Assembly (NCBI GenBank): GCA_047602365.1
Contig: JASGHM010000001.1
Span: forward strand, 1,922,001-1,986,000
Direction: 5' to 3'
DNA length: 64,000 nt
Source of the DNA: Piscinibacter sp047602365
GTDB lineage: Bacteria > Pseudomonadota > Gammaproteobacteria > Burkholderiales > Burkholderiaceae_C
The position numbers and the translations under genes are program-made. This document shows positions 7,833-18,917 of the stretch, one piece after another. How positions within the stretch are numbered: the first letter of the stretch is position 1; every line of letters begins with the position of its first letter. A model generated the notes under the pieces. That model was not told the DNA's origin and did not search any database. It saw only the letters and a program-made list of their open reading frames with translations.

Positions 7833-9935
7833 TCACAGGCGCGCCAGCGCGTCGCGCACTTCGCGCACGCTGAGGATCTCGCTGAGCAGCTGCGGCGCGC
7901 CGTCGGTGCCGTACAGCGCATAGACCGGCACGCCGTTGCGGCCGAAGGCGGCCAGCGCGGCGGTGATGGCGGCGTCGCGGCGCGTCCAGTCGGCGCGCAA
8001 CAGCACCACGCCGCGAGCGGCGAAATCGGCCACCACGGCCGGGTCGGCCAGCGTGGTGCGCTTGTTGTACTGGCAGGTCACGCACCAGGCGGCGGTGAAG
8101 TCGACGAACACCGGCTTGCCGGCGGCGCGCAGCTCGGCGACACGCTGTTCGCTCCACGGCTGCCAGGCGGGGCCGGCGTCGCCGCTGCGGGCCGGCGTCG
8201 CCGCGGACGCATGCAAGGACGGCAGCATCCACGACATCGCCGCGGCCAGGCTCAGCGCGCCGAGCACGCCGAACGCCGCGCGTGCGATGCGGCCGATGCC
8301 CGGCGTGCCCAGCGCCCAGGCGATGAAGGCCAGCGCCAGCAGCACGGCCAGCAGCGCCGCGGCGCCGTCGATGCCGGTCTGCTGGCCGATCACCCAGACC
8401 AGCCAGACCACGGTGGCAAACATCGGGAACGCCATCAGCACCTTGAAACGAGCCATCCAGGCGCCGGGCCGCGGCAGCAGGCGGGCCAGGCCGGGCCACA
8501 GGCTGGCGGCGAGGTAGGGCAGGGCCATGCCCAGGCCCAGCGTGGCGAACACCGCGAGCGCCTGCGCGGCGGGCAGCGTGACCGCGAAGCCCAGCGAGGC
8601 GCCCATGAACGGCGCCGTGCACGGCGAGGCGACGGCCACCGCGAGCACGCCGGTCAGCAGCGAATCGACCAGCGGGTGGCGCGAGCGCAGCGTGGCCAGC
8701 GAACTCGGCAGCACCGAGCCGAACTCGAACACGCCGGCGAGGTTCAGGCCGATCAGCGTGAACAGCGCGGCGAGCACCGCGATCACCGCCGGCGACTGCA
8801 ACTGGAAGCCCCAGCCGAGCTGCTCGCCGCCGGCGCGCAGGCCGAGCAGCAGCGCCGCCAGCGCGATGAAGGACAACACCACGCCGGCTGTGTAGGCCAG
8901 GCCGCCGAGCGCCAGGGCGCGGCGGTCGTCGGCATGCGTGGCGAAGCCGATCACTTTCAGCGACAGCACCGGGAACACGCAGGGCATCAGGTTGAGGATC
9001 GCGCCGCCGAGCAGCGCGAACAGCAGCGCCGCGCCCAGACCGAGCGGCGCCGTCGAGCCGGAAGCCGGTGCCGCGGCGGGGGCGGGCTTCGGTGTCGTGC
9101 CGGCGGCGGGCCAGGGGCCGGCGATGTCGAAGGCGATGCGCACGCCGGCGTCGCTGCCGGCGGCGACCAGCACCGCGTCCATGCGTGCCGGGCCATCGAT
9201 GCGCTGCTCGGACAGCGGCACCTGCACGGTCCAGCGCTGGCCGTCCCAGTTCGCGCGGCGCGGCAGCGCGCTGTCGAGCACGCCGGGTGCCTCGGGGAAG
9301 AACTCGACGGCCTTGCCCACCCAGGCGGCCGGCAGACCGTTGACCTCCAGGCTGAGGCCGTCGCTGCCCACCTTGGCCGAGGCCTTCGCCGATGCCAGCG
9401 CCTGCGGCCGCGCCGCGAACGCGGCCTCGAAGGCCGCACCCTGCGCCGACCAGGCCGAGCGCGCCGGGATGTCGAGCGCGAACTCACCCGACTCGGGAAT
9501 GCAGACGTCCTTGCAGACCAGCCAGTCGGCGCGCAGCTTCACCGGCAGCGTGTCGGCGCTGAAACCGGCCGGAACCTCGACGCGCACCGGCAGCAGCAGC
9601 TTGCCTTCGTAGCCGTGGTTCATCAGCGGGCCGATCGGCAGCCGCTTCGGCGTCGGCCAGTCGATCTCGCCGGCCTTGAAGCCGTCGGGCAGCGTCCACT
9701 GCAGCGTGGTCGGCAGGCCCGAGTCGCCGGGGTTCTTCCAGTAGGTGTGCCAGTGCGGCTTGTGCTCGATCGCCAGGCCCAGCCACAGCGACTGGCCGGC
9801 AACGATGCCTTGCGGTGCGTGTGCCACCAGTTCGGCGCGAACCTGGTCCGTCGTCACGCCCGTGCCCGGCGCCGCGACGGCCGGCAGGGCCAGCGCGAAG
9901 GGCAGGCACGTGATCAGGGAGCGCAGCAGACGCAT
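7833..9935 (-). CDS. protein-disulfide reductase, DsbD/ScsB family
   Basis: A 700-residue inner-membrane electron transporter that carries reducing power from cytoplasmic thioredoxin to the periplasm. Order: signal peptide, a periplasmic N-terminal domain with a CKDVCIPESGEF cysteine pair, about eight membrane helices with the redox cysteines in LMPCVFPVLSLK and SPCTAPFMG, then a C-terminal thioredoxin domain with FTAAWCVTCQYNK (C618, C621). The large N-terminal domain (HKPHWHTYWKNPGDSGLPT) is of the ScsB/DsbD-like type rather than the short E. coli DsbD alpha domain. The start is chosen where the signal peptide begins (ATG at 9935), although its upstream sequence is pyrimidine-rich and has no good ribosome site. 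The thioredoxin-like gene downstream is the likely client. Confidence 0.9.
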   Translation of the reverse strand: MRLLRSLITCLPFALALPAVAAPGTGVTTDQVRAELVAHAPQGIVAGQSLWLGLAIEHKPHWHTYWKNPGDSGLPTTLQWTLPDGFKAGEIDWPTPKRLPIGPLMNHGYEGKLLLPVRVEVPAGFSADTLPVKLRADWLVCKDVCIPESGEFALDIPARSAWSAQGAAFEAAFAARPQALASAKASAKVGSDGLSLEVNGLPAAWVGKAVEFFPEAPGVLDSALPRRANWDGQRWTVQVPLSEQRIDGPARMDAVLVAAGSDAGVRIAFDIAGPWPAAGTTPKPAPAAAPASGSTAPLGLGAALLFALLGGAILNLMPCVFPVLSLKVIGFATHADDRRALALGGLAYTAGVVLSFIALAALLLGLRAGGEQLGWGFQLQSPAVIAVLAALFTLIGLNLAGVFEFGSVLPSSLATLRSRHPLVDSLLTGVLAVAVASPCTAPFMGASLGFAVTLPAAQALAVFATLGLGMALPYLAASLWPGLARLLPRPGAWMARFKVLMAFPMFATVVWLVWVIGQQTGIDGAAALLAVLLALAFIAWALGTPGIGRIARAAFGVLGALSLAAAMSWMLPSLHASAATPARSGDAGPAWQPWSEQRVAELRAAGKPVFVDFTAAWCVTCQYNKRTTLADPAVVADFAARGVVLLRADWTRRDAAITAALAAFGRNGVPVYALYGTDGAPQLLSEILSVREVRDALARL

Positions 9936-10093
9936 GGGTGGGCAAGGAGGTCCGGACAGTCGTGGATTGTCGGGCCGAAGCCACGCGGAAGCGTGACGTA
10001 AGGCAACTGCCCGAGCATGCGCGCCGGCACGAGGTCGGAACCATGCCGCAAAAGCTGACGCGGGCATGTCAAGACCCGACGGAACCGGGGGTC

Positions 10094-10123
10094 GGTCGAA
10101 ATGACCGGGTAACCACGTATAAT
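10094..10123 (+). promoter_or_regulatory. probable promoter of the ATP synthase operon
   Basis: A perfect TATAAT lies at 10118-10123, 38 bases before the atpI start codon. The -35 region near 10095-10100 (GTCGAA) is a poor match, so the box may rely on an activator or an extended contact. It sits in the 225-base gap between the divergent dsbD-like gene and atpI. It is the most AT-rich hexamer of the region and is correctly placed for the operon. Confidence 0.55.
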
Positions 10124-10160
10124 TCCGAGGCTTTGCTGCAAGCAGACGTATCCGCGCACC

Positions 10161-10655
10161 ATGACCGACACGATCGACCACGGTGCAAGAAACGCCAGCG
10201 AAGCAGATGAGGCGACGGATCCGCCTTTCAAGACCCTGAGCCGCGAAGAAGCGCAGGCCTTGAGGGCATCCATCCCGCAGGTCTCGCCCTGGCGGGTCGT
10301 CGCGGCGCAGGCTGCGGCGGGGTTGCTGTGCGGGGCCGTCACATGGCTCGTCACGCAGCGCAGCGGGGCAGCCTGGTCGGCGCTGTACGGCGCGGCCGCT
10401 GTGGTGGTGCCGGGTGCCTTGCTGGCGCGCGGCATGACGAGGGGGACCAGTTCCAATCCGGGCGCCGCGGTGTTCGGGTTCATGTTCTGGGAGCTGGTCA
10501 AGATTGGAGTGGCGGTCGGCATGCTGCTGGCCGCTCCGAGGGTGGTACCCGGCCTGAGCTGGCCAGCGTTGCTGGTCGCGATGGTCGTGTGCGTGAAGGT
10601 GAACTGGTGGGCGCTGCTGTGGCGGCGCCGACCGGTGGTGACGAAGACAACGTAA
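10161..10655 (+). CDS. atpI: ATP synthase subunit I (AtpI)
   Basis: A 164-residue membrane protein with four predicted helices (PWRVVAAQAAAGLLCGAVTWLV, AWSALYGAAAVVVPGALLA, FWELVKIGVAVGMLLA and LPALLVAMVVCVKVNWWALL-like). It has the AtpI signature of small residues after SGAAWSALYGAA. AtpI helps assemble the c-ring and is dispensable in several bacteria. It is the first gene of the operon, 15 bases upstream of atpB, which is its usual place in beta-proteobacteria. The cytoplasmic N-terminus of about 40 charged residues is unremarkable. Confidence 0.87.
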   Translation: MTDTIDHGARNASEADEATDPPFKTLSREEAQALRASIPQVSPWRVVAAQAAAGLLCGAVTWLVTQRSGAAWSALYGAAAVVVPGALLARGMTRGTSSNPGAAVFGFMFWELVKIGVAVGMLLAAPRVVPGLSWPALLVAMVVCVKVNWWALLWRRRPVVTKTT

Positions 10656-10670
10656 AGAGTCCGAATCGAC

Positions 10671-11534
10671 ATGGCTGCCGACGCTCAACATGGACCCACT
10701 GCCGGTGAATACATCGGCCACCACCTTCAGCATCTGCGCTCGAAAGAGCAGCTGAACATCGTCGACTTCACGGTCTTCAACGTCGACACGCTGTTCTGGT
10801 CGATCCTGATGGGCGTGCTCGGCCTGTGGGTGCTGCGCAGCGTCGCCAAGAGCGTGACCTCCGGCGTGCCGGGCCGCATGCAGGCCGCCGTCGAGCTGGT
10901 GCTCGAGATGGTCGACAACCAGGCCAAGTCGATCGTGCACAACGCCGAGAGCCGCAAGTTCGTCGGCCCGCTCGCGCTGACCGTGTTCATCTGGATCTTC
11001 CTGATGAACTCGATGGACTTCCTGCCGGTCGACCTGATCCCGCGCATCTGGGAATGGATCTACGGCGCCGCCGGCCACGACCCGCACCACGCCTACATGC
11101 GCGTCGTGCCGACCGCCGACCTGTCGGCCACGCTGGGCATGTCGATCGGCGTGCTGCTGGTGTGCCTGTACTACAACGTCAAGATCAAGGGCCTGGGCGG
11201 CTGGATCCACGAGCTGTTCTCGGCCCCGTTTGGCGCGCACCCGCTGCTGTGGCCGTTCAACTTCCTGATGCAGATGATCGAGTTCCTGGCCAAGACCGTC
11301 TCGCACGGCATGCGGCTGTTCGGCAACATGTACGCCGGCGAACTGGTCTTCATGCTGATCGCGCTGATGGGCGCGGCGGGCTTCGGCTCGGCCACCGGCA
11401 TCTTCCTCTGGCTCGGCCACGTGATCGCCGGCACCGGCTGGGCGATCTTCCACATCCTGATCGTGGCGCTGCAGGCGTTCATCTTCATGATGCTCACGCT
11501 CGTCTATGTCGGCCAGGCACACGACGCGCACTGA
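10671..11534 (+). CDS. atpB: F1Fo ATP synthase subunit a
   Basis: A 287-residue integral membrane stator subunit that provides the two proton half-channels. The essential arginine is in SHGMRLFGNMYAGEL (R215), and the terminal helix block LQAFIFMMLTLVYVGQAHD is typical. The hydrophilic insert between helices (IYGAAGHDPHHAYMR) matches beta-proteobacterial subunits a. It belongs to the proton-type Fo with the atpE product and sits second in the operon. An AAAGAG ribosome site precedes the ATG. Confidence 0.97.
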   Translation: MAADAQHGPTAGEYIGHHLQHLRSKEQLNIVDFTVFNVDTLFWSILMGVLGLWVLRSVAKSVTSGVPGRMQAAVELVLEMVDNQAKSIVHNAESRKFVGPLALTVFIWIFLMNSMDFLPVDLIPRIWEWIYGAAGHDPHHAYMRVVPTADLSATLGMSIGVLLVCLYYNVKIKGLGGWIHELFSAPFGAHPLLWPFNFLMQMIEFLAKTVSHGMRLFGNMYAGELVFMLIALMGAAGFGSATGIFLWLGHVIAGTGWAIFHILIVALQAFIFMMLTLVYVGQAHDAH

Positions 11535-11591
11535 GCGCTAGTCCCCTTTCTTTCCACCAACCACAACTCACCTTTCCCCCTAGGAGTCAAC

Positions 11592-11840
11592 ATGGAACAC
11601 GTTCTCGGTTTTGTCGCTCTGGCCGCCGGTCTGATCATTGGTCTGGGTGCCATCGGCGCCTGCATCGGCATCGGCATCATGGGCAGCAAGTACCTCGAGT
11701 CGGCCGCCCGTCAGCCCGAGCTGATGAACGAACTGCAGACCAAGATGTTCCTGCTGGCCGGCCTGATCGACGCGGCGTTCCTGATCGGCGTCGGTATCGC
11801 GATGATGTTCGCGTTCGCCAACCCGTTCGTCCTGAAGTAA
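11592..11840 (+). CDS. atpE: F1Fo ATP synthase subunit c
   Basis: An 82-residue hairpin proteolipid of the rotor ring. Two glycine-rich helices flank the polar RQP loop (residues 40-42), and the proton-binding carboxylate is D60 in [13 protein letters not shown]. The sodium-binding set of polar residues is absent, so protons are the expected coupling ion. A strong TAGGAG ribosome site lies 7 bases upstream, and the 57-base gap after atpB is longer than the others in the operon, consistent with extra translation of this high-copy subunit. Confidence 0.97.
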
Positions 11841-11881
11841 TTCGCGGCGCCCCGATCAACCTGCCCTAGAAAGGTGTTGCC

Positions 11882-12352
11882 GTGAGTCTCAACGCAACCC
11901 TGTTTGCGCAGCTCGTGGTGTTCTTCATCCTCGCGTGGTTCACGATGAAATTCGTGTGGCCGCCGATCGTGAAGGCGCTCGACGAACGTGCGCAGAAGAT
12001 CGCCGACGGCCTGTCCGCCGCCGACAAGGCGAAGGCGGATCTCGCCAGCGCCAACAAGCGTGTCGAAGAGCAGCTGTCCGCTGCACGCAACGACGCCGCC
12101 CAGCGCCTGGCCGATGCCGAGCGCCTGGCCCAGCAGCTGGTCGAGGAAGCCAAGGGCCGCGCGTCCGAGGAAGGCGCCAAGATCATCGCCGCCGCCAAGG
12201 CCGAAGCCGAGCAGGAGGCCATCAAGGCCCGCGAGTCGCTGCGTGACCAGGTCGCCGCGCTGGCCGTGAAGGGCGCCGAGCAGATCCTGCGCAAGGAGGT
12301 CAATGCCTCCGTGCACGCCGACCTGCTCAACCGCCTGAAGACGGAGCTCTGA
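11882..12352 (+). CDS. atpF: F1Fo ATP synthase subunit b
   Basis: A 156-residue stator stalk subunit: one N-terminal membrane helix (ATLFAQLVVFFILAWFTMKFVWPPI) followed by a long charged coiled coil rich in Ala, Glu and Lys. The length equals that of E. coli subunit b. It begins with GTG, preceded by AGAAAGG at a suitable distance. The start is fixed by the universally conserved MSLNATLFAQ-type N-terminus; the next in-frame ATG lies inside the helix. It works with AtpH to hold the catalytic head. Confidence 0.95.
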   Translation: MSLNATLFAQLVVFFILAWFTMKFVWPPIVKALDERAQKIADGLSAADKAKADLASANKRVEEQLSAARNDAAQRLADAERLAQQLVEEAKGRASEEGAKIIAAAKAEAEQEAIKARESLRDQVAALAVKGAEQILRKEVNASVHADLLNRLKTEL

Positions 12353-12354
12353 GC

Positions 12355-12888
12355 ATGGCCGAGCTGGCAACCATTGCGCGGCCCTACGCGGAAGCGCTGT
12401 TCAAGGCGATCGCCCCGAGCGACGCGGCTGCGGTGTCGGAGCAGGTGAGCGCGCTCGCCGCGGTCGCCGCGAACGAGCAGGTGCGCCAGTTCGCCGACAA
12501 CCCGAAGGTGTCGGCGGAGCAGGTGTTCGAGCTGATCACGACGGCGGCGAAGGCCTTCCTCGGCGACGGCGCGAAGAACCTGCTGCGCACGGTGATCGAC
12601 AACGGGCGCCTCGCGGCGCTGCCCGAGGTCGCCGCGCAGTTCCACGCGCTCGTCAACGCCCGCTCCGGCGTCTCGGACGCCACGATCCACAGCGCCTTCG
12701 CGATCGACGCAGCGCAGCTCCAGCAGGTGGTGGCCTCGCTGGAGAAGCGCTTCGGCCGCAAGCTCAATCCGAGCGTGGTGGTCGATGCGTCGCTGATCGG
12801 CGGCATCCGCGTGGTTGTCGGCGACGAGGTGCTCGATACCTCCGTCCAGGCCCGTCTCGAACAAATGAAGGTCGCACTGTCCGCGTGA
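12355..12888 (+). CDS. atpH: F1Fo ATP synthase subunit delta
   Basis: A 177-residue peripheral stator subunit linking subunit b to the top of the alpha3beta3 head. It starts with the family motif ELATIARPYAEALF and ends in the typical VVDASLIGGIRVVVGDEVLDTSVQARLEQMK segment. It begins two bases after the atpF stop, and the GGAG used for initiation lies inside the end of atpF, which indicates translational coupling. Confidence 0.96.
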   Translation: MAELATIARPYAEALFKAIAPSDAAAVSEQVSALAAVAANEQVRQFADNPKVSAEQVFELITTAAKAFLGDGAKNLLRTVIDNGRLAALPEVAAQFHALVNARSGVSDATIHSAFAIDAAQLQQVVASLEKRFGRKLNPSVVVDASLIGGIRVVVGDEVLDTSVQARLEQMKVALSA

Positions 12889-12916
12889 GCGTGGCCAGGT
12901 CGTCCCGGAGAAACTC

Positions 12917-14470
<1,554 letters not shown>

Positions 14471-14494
14471 GCCCCAGCTCAAGGAGTCCTGACC

Positions 14495-15373
14495 ATGGCG
14501 GTCGGCAAGGAAATTCGCGGCAAGATCAAATCGGTGGAGAACACCAAGAAGATCACCAAGGCCATGGAAATGGTCGCCGCCTCCAAGATGCGCAAGGCGC
14601 AGGAGCGCATGCGCGCGGCACGTCCGTACAGCGACAAGATCCGCAACATCACGGCCAACCTGTCGCAGGCGAACCCCGAGTACCAGTCGCCCTACATGCG
14701 CCAGGGCGGCGCCGCGAAGAAGGTGGGCGTCATCGTCGTCACGACCGACAAGGGTCTGTGCGGCGGCCTGAACACCAACGTGCTGCGTGCCGTCACGACC
14801 AAGATGCGCGAGCTGCAGGGCGAGGGCGTCGCGGTCGAGGCGGTGGCGATCGGCAACAAGGGCTTCGGCTTCCTGAACCGCATCGGCGTCAAGGTGGTGT
14901 CGCATGCGGTCCAGCTCGGCGACGCGCCGCAGCTCGAGAAGCTGATCGGTCCGGTCAAGGTGATGCTCGACGCGTTCGTCGCCGGCCAGCTCGACGCGGT
15001 CTACCTCTGCTACACGCAGTTCATCAACACGATGAAGCAGGAGCCGCAGGTGCAGAAGCTGCTGCCGCTGTCGGCCGAGCACCTGCAGCAGACCGCCGCG
15101 GAGAAGGCCCAGTACGGCTGGGACTACCTGTACGAGCCTGACGCGCCGACGGTCATCGACGAGCTGCTGACGCGCTACGTCGAGGCGCTGGTCTACCAGG
15201 CGGTGGCCGACAACATGGCGTCGGAGCAGTCGGCGCGCATGGTCGCGATGAAGGCCGCGACCGACAACGCCGGCAACCTGATCGCCGAGCTGAAGCTGGT
15301 CTACAACAAGACCCGCCAGGCCGCGATCACCAAGGAACTGTCTGAGATCGTCGGCGGTGCCGCAGCGGTCTGA
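14495..15373 (+). CDS. atpG: F1Fo ATP synthase subunit gamma
   Basis: A 292-residue central rotor shaft. It starts with KEIRGKIKSVENTKKITKAM and ends with YNKTRQAAITKELSEIVGGA, the two antiparallel coiled-coil helices that turn inside the head. VVTTDKGLCGGLNTNVLR is the family's Rossmann-like core. AAGGAGT lies 9 bases before the ATG. Nothing is unusual. Confidence 0.97.
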   Translation: MAVGKEIRGKIKSVENTKKITKAMEMVAASKMRKAQERMRAARPYSDKIRNITANLSQANPEYQSPYMRQGGAAKKVGVIVVTTDKGLCGGLNTNVLRAVTTKMRELQGEGVAVEAVAIGNKGFGFLNRIGVKVVSHAVQLGDAPQLEKLIGPVKVMLDAFVAGQLDAVYLCYTQFINTMKQEPQVQKLLPLSAEHLQQTAAEKAQYGWDYLYEPDAPTVIDELLTRYVEALVYQAVADNMASEQSARMVAMKAATDNAGNLIAELKLVYNKTRQAAITKELSEIVGGAAAV

Positions 15374-15398
15374 ACAAGAATCATCGAGAGGATTGAAC

Positions 15399-16802
<1,404 letters not shown>

Positions 16803-16811
16803 GGAGCCACG

Positions 16812-17228
16812 ATGGCCACCATCCACGTCGACGTCGTCTCCGCGGAAGAGAGCATCTTCTCCGGCGAGGCGAAGTTCGTCGCGCTGCCGGGTGAAGGCGG
16901 CGAGCTCGGCATCCTGCCGCGCCACACGCCGCTGATCACCCGCATCAAGCCGGGTGCGGTGCGCATCGAGCGCGCCGACAACGGCGAGGAGGAGTTCGTC
17001 TTCGTCGCCGGTGGCATCCTCGAGGTGCAGCCGAACTGCGTGACGGTGCTCGCCGACACCGCGATCCGCGGCCACGACCTCGACGAGGCCAAGGCCACGG
17101 AAGCGAAGAAGCTGGCCGAGGAGGCGATGAAGAACGCCAAGAGCGACATCGACTTCGCCGCCGCGCAGAGCGAGTTCGCGACCATGGCCGCGCAACTCGC
17201 CGCGATCCAGAAGCTGCGCCGCAAGTAA
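16812..17228 (+). CDS. atpC: F1Fo ATP synthase subunit epsilon
   Basis: A 138-residue subunit with the N-terminal beta-sandwich (IHVDVVSAEESIFSGEAKFV, then GELGILPRHTPLITRIKPG) and the C-terminal helical pair that can inhibit hydrolysis. It is the last gene of the operon and is followed 22 bases later by a strong hairpin terminator. An AAGGAG site lies 5 bases before the ATG. Confidence 0.96.
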   Translation: MATIHVDVVSAEESIFSGEAKFVALPGEGGELGILPRHTPLITRIKPGAVRIERADNGEEEFVFVAGGILEVQPNCVTVLADTAIRGHDLDEAKATEAKKLAEEAMKNAKSDIDFAAAQSEFATMAAQLAAIQKLRRK

Positions 17229-17250
17229 GCGCGCTGCGCTTCCAGAATAA

Positions 17251-17284
17251 CCCGCCCGGCGGCAACGCCCGGCGGGTTTCTTCT
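17251..17284 (+). terminator. rho-independent terminator of the atp operon
   Basis: An inverted repeat of two 11-base arms (17251-17261 and 17266-17276) pairs CCCGCC with GGCGGG and GGCG with CGCC around one C-C mismatch and a GCAA tetraloop. It is followed by TTTCTTCTT. Its place right after atpC fits. The AEC transporter gene on the other strand ends 8 bases further on, so the hairpin may serve both directions. Confidence 0.85.
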
Positions 17285-17291
17285 TGGCTTC

Positions 17292-18284
17292 TCACTCCTT
17301 GCGAACGCCGAACACCCAGGCGATCAGCGAGAAGCTGGCGAACGCCAGCGCGGTGCTGACCATGATGATGCGTGTCACGCGGCCGTTGTCCGCGCCGTAG
17401 CGCTCGGCCAGGATGGCGACGTTGCTCGCGCTCGGCAGCGCCGCGTTGAGCACCAGCACCAGCAGCGCGAACTGCGAGACGTTGGCGCCGGCGGCGTTGG
17501 CGAGCACGCCGCCGCTGAGCACCAGCAGCGGGTGCACCAGCAGCTTGACCAGCGCCACCGGCAGGTAGTCCTTCAGCGGTGTGCGTGTGTGGGTGTGCTG
17601 CTGCGCCCGCCACAGCACCGCGCCGATGGTGAACAGCGCCACCGGCGTGGCCGCGTCGCCGAGCATGCGCACGATCTCCTTGAACGGCCCGGGCTGCGGC
17701 ACCGACAGCGCGGCCACCAGCGCACCCAGCGCGATCGCCCAGGGCAGCGGGTTCGACACCGCGCCGCGCAACGCGCGGGCGAACGGCACCAGCACGCCGT
17801 GCTGCGTCGCCGTCTCGCTGGCCGGGCGCAGCTGGGCCAGCGCCAGGCACAGCGAACTGGTGACGACGATGTCGATCAGGATGCAGCCGATCAGCGGGCC
17901 GGCGACCTTCTCGCCGAGCAGGCCGATCAGCAGTGGGAAGCCCATGAAGCCGGAGTTCGGAAACGCGGCAACCAGCGCGCCGAACGCCGCATCCTTCATG
18001 CTGACGCCGGGGCCGTCGGGTGTGCGCCGCAGCGTTAGCGCGATCGTGAACACCACCATCAGCAGCGCGCTGCCGCCCCAGATCGCGATCAGCACCGGAT
18101 CGATCAGCTGCGCAAAGGGCATGCTCGCGCCGAAGCGGAACAGCATGCAGGGCAGCGCGAAGAACAGAACGAAGCCGTTCAGGCCCGGAATGGCCGACTC
18201 CGGCAGGTAGCCACGCTGCACCGCGAGGTAGCCGAGCAGGACGAGCGCGAAGAACGGAAAGGTGACGGCCAGGATCGCCTGCAT
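17292..18284 (-). CDS. AEC family transporter (auxin efflux carrier-like)
   Basis: A 330-residue membrane protein with about ten hydrophobic helices in two halves, of the AEC family (MdcF/YfdV-like). It starts AILAVTFPFFALVLLGYLA, and contains GLNGFVLFFALPCMLFRFG (the conserved N-x-F-V-x-x-x-x-L-P motif) and NSGFMGFPLLIGLLGE, the family's NxGFMG/P signature of the first half. A middle cytoplasmic stretch TRTPLKDYLPVALVKLLVHPLL begins the second half. Relatives carry malonate, malate or lactate, but the substrate cannot be told here. It converges on the atp operon. Confidence 0.88.
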   Translation of the reverse strand: MQAILAVTFPFFALVLLGYLAVQRGYLPESAIPGLNGFVLFFALPCMLFRFGASMPFAQLIDPVLIAIWGGSALLMVVFTIALTLRRTPDGPGVSMKDAAFGALVAAFPNSGFMGFPLLIGLLGEKVAGPLIGCILIDIVVTSSLCLALAQLRPASETATQHGVLVPFARALRGAVSNPLPWAIALGALVAALSVPQPGPFKEIVRMLGDAATPVALFTIGAVLWRAQQHTHTRTPLKDYLPVALVKLLVHPLLVLSGGVLANAAGANVSQFALLVLVLNAALPSASNVAILAERYGADNGRVTRIIMVSTALAFASFSLIAWVFGVRKE

Positions 18285-18335
18285 GGTCGCCAGTATCGCA
18301 GCGCGCGCGGCCTCAGCCGCACGGACGCGGGCGGC

Positions 18336-18644
18336 TCACTGCCAGTGGGCGTCGAGCCGCTGCAGGCGCTCGCGCGCGACGTGTTCGCCGAACTGCAGCG
18401 AGACCGCGCCGAACAGGTGCGAGCGCAGGTTCCACAGGTCGCCGCGGTCGCGGGCGCGCAGGACGCGCGCCTCCAGCGCACAACGTGGCTCGGCCGGCAG
18501 GTCCTGCACCAGGCTGCGGCACAGCTGGCGCAGGAACGCCATCTCGTCGGCATCGCCGAGCGGCGCCGGCCTGCTGTCCAGCCGGGTGAGGCGCAGAACG
18601 CTGTCGAGGGCCCGCTTCCAGCGGGTGTGAGAGGGCGAGTGCAT
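18336..18644 (-). CDS. small conserved-looking hypothetical protein
   Basis: I do not recognise this gene. The frame encodes 102 residues from the ATG at 18644 (106 from the ATG at 18656), rich in Arg and Leu, with a helical look: DEMAFLRQLCRSLVQDLPAEPRCALEARVLRARDR, then LWNLRSHLFGAVSLQFGEHVARERLQRL. Amphipathic helices with no signal peptide or membrane segment suggest a small cytoplasmic helical protein. It lies between the AEC transporter and rep and shares the transporter's strand with a 51-base gap. It is kept because its amino-acid pattern (few repeats, balanced residues) is more protein-like than the shadow frames around it. Confidence 0.5.
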   Translation of the reverse strand: MHSPSHTRWKRALDSVLRLTRLDSRPAPLGDADEMAFLRQLCRSLVQDLPAEPRCALEARVLRARDRGDLWNLRSHLFGAVSLQFGEHVARERLQRLDAHWQ

Positions 18645-18917
18645 GGCGGGGTACATCGGGCTGGGCGACGTCTCCCGCCTTCGTGAGGCGGTGCGCCGGC
18701 TTGTCGTTGGGGGTCGCGGCCGCAGTGTCCCGACCGGGCGCGCGCTGCGCCAGACCGTGCGCCCACGCCGTGGCCGGGCGCACCGAAAACGTCACCGCAA
18801 GGGGCCTCGCGTTCATGCCGCGGGCGACGCCGGCGTGACATTTGCACAGCGCGGTGCCGTGGCCTCGCACCGCTATCATGGCCCGCTGCCCGTCGACTCC
18901 GCTGCCCGCTCCGCCCC

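Noticed and set aside
18657..18917. A gene or clear promoter in the 261 bases before rep
   Set aside because: TATCAT near 18886 is -10-like, but no -35 lies at the right spacing, and every frame here is short and arginine-rich; nothing is supported.
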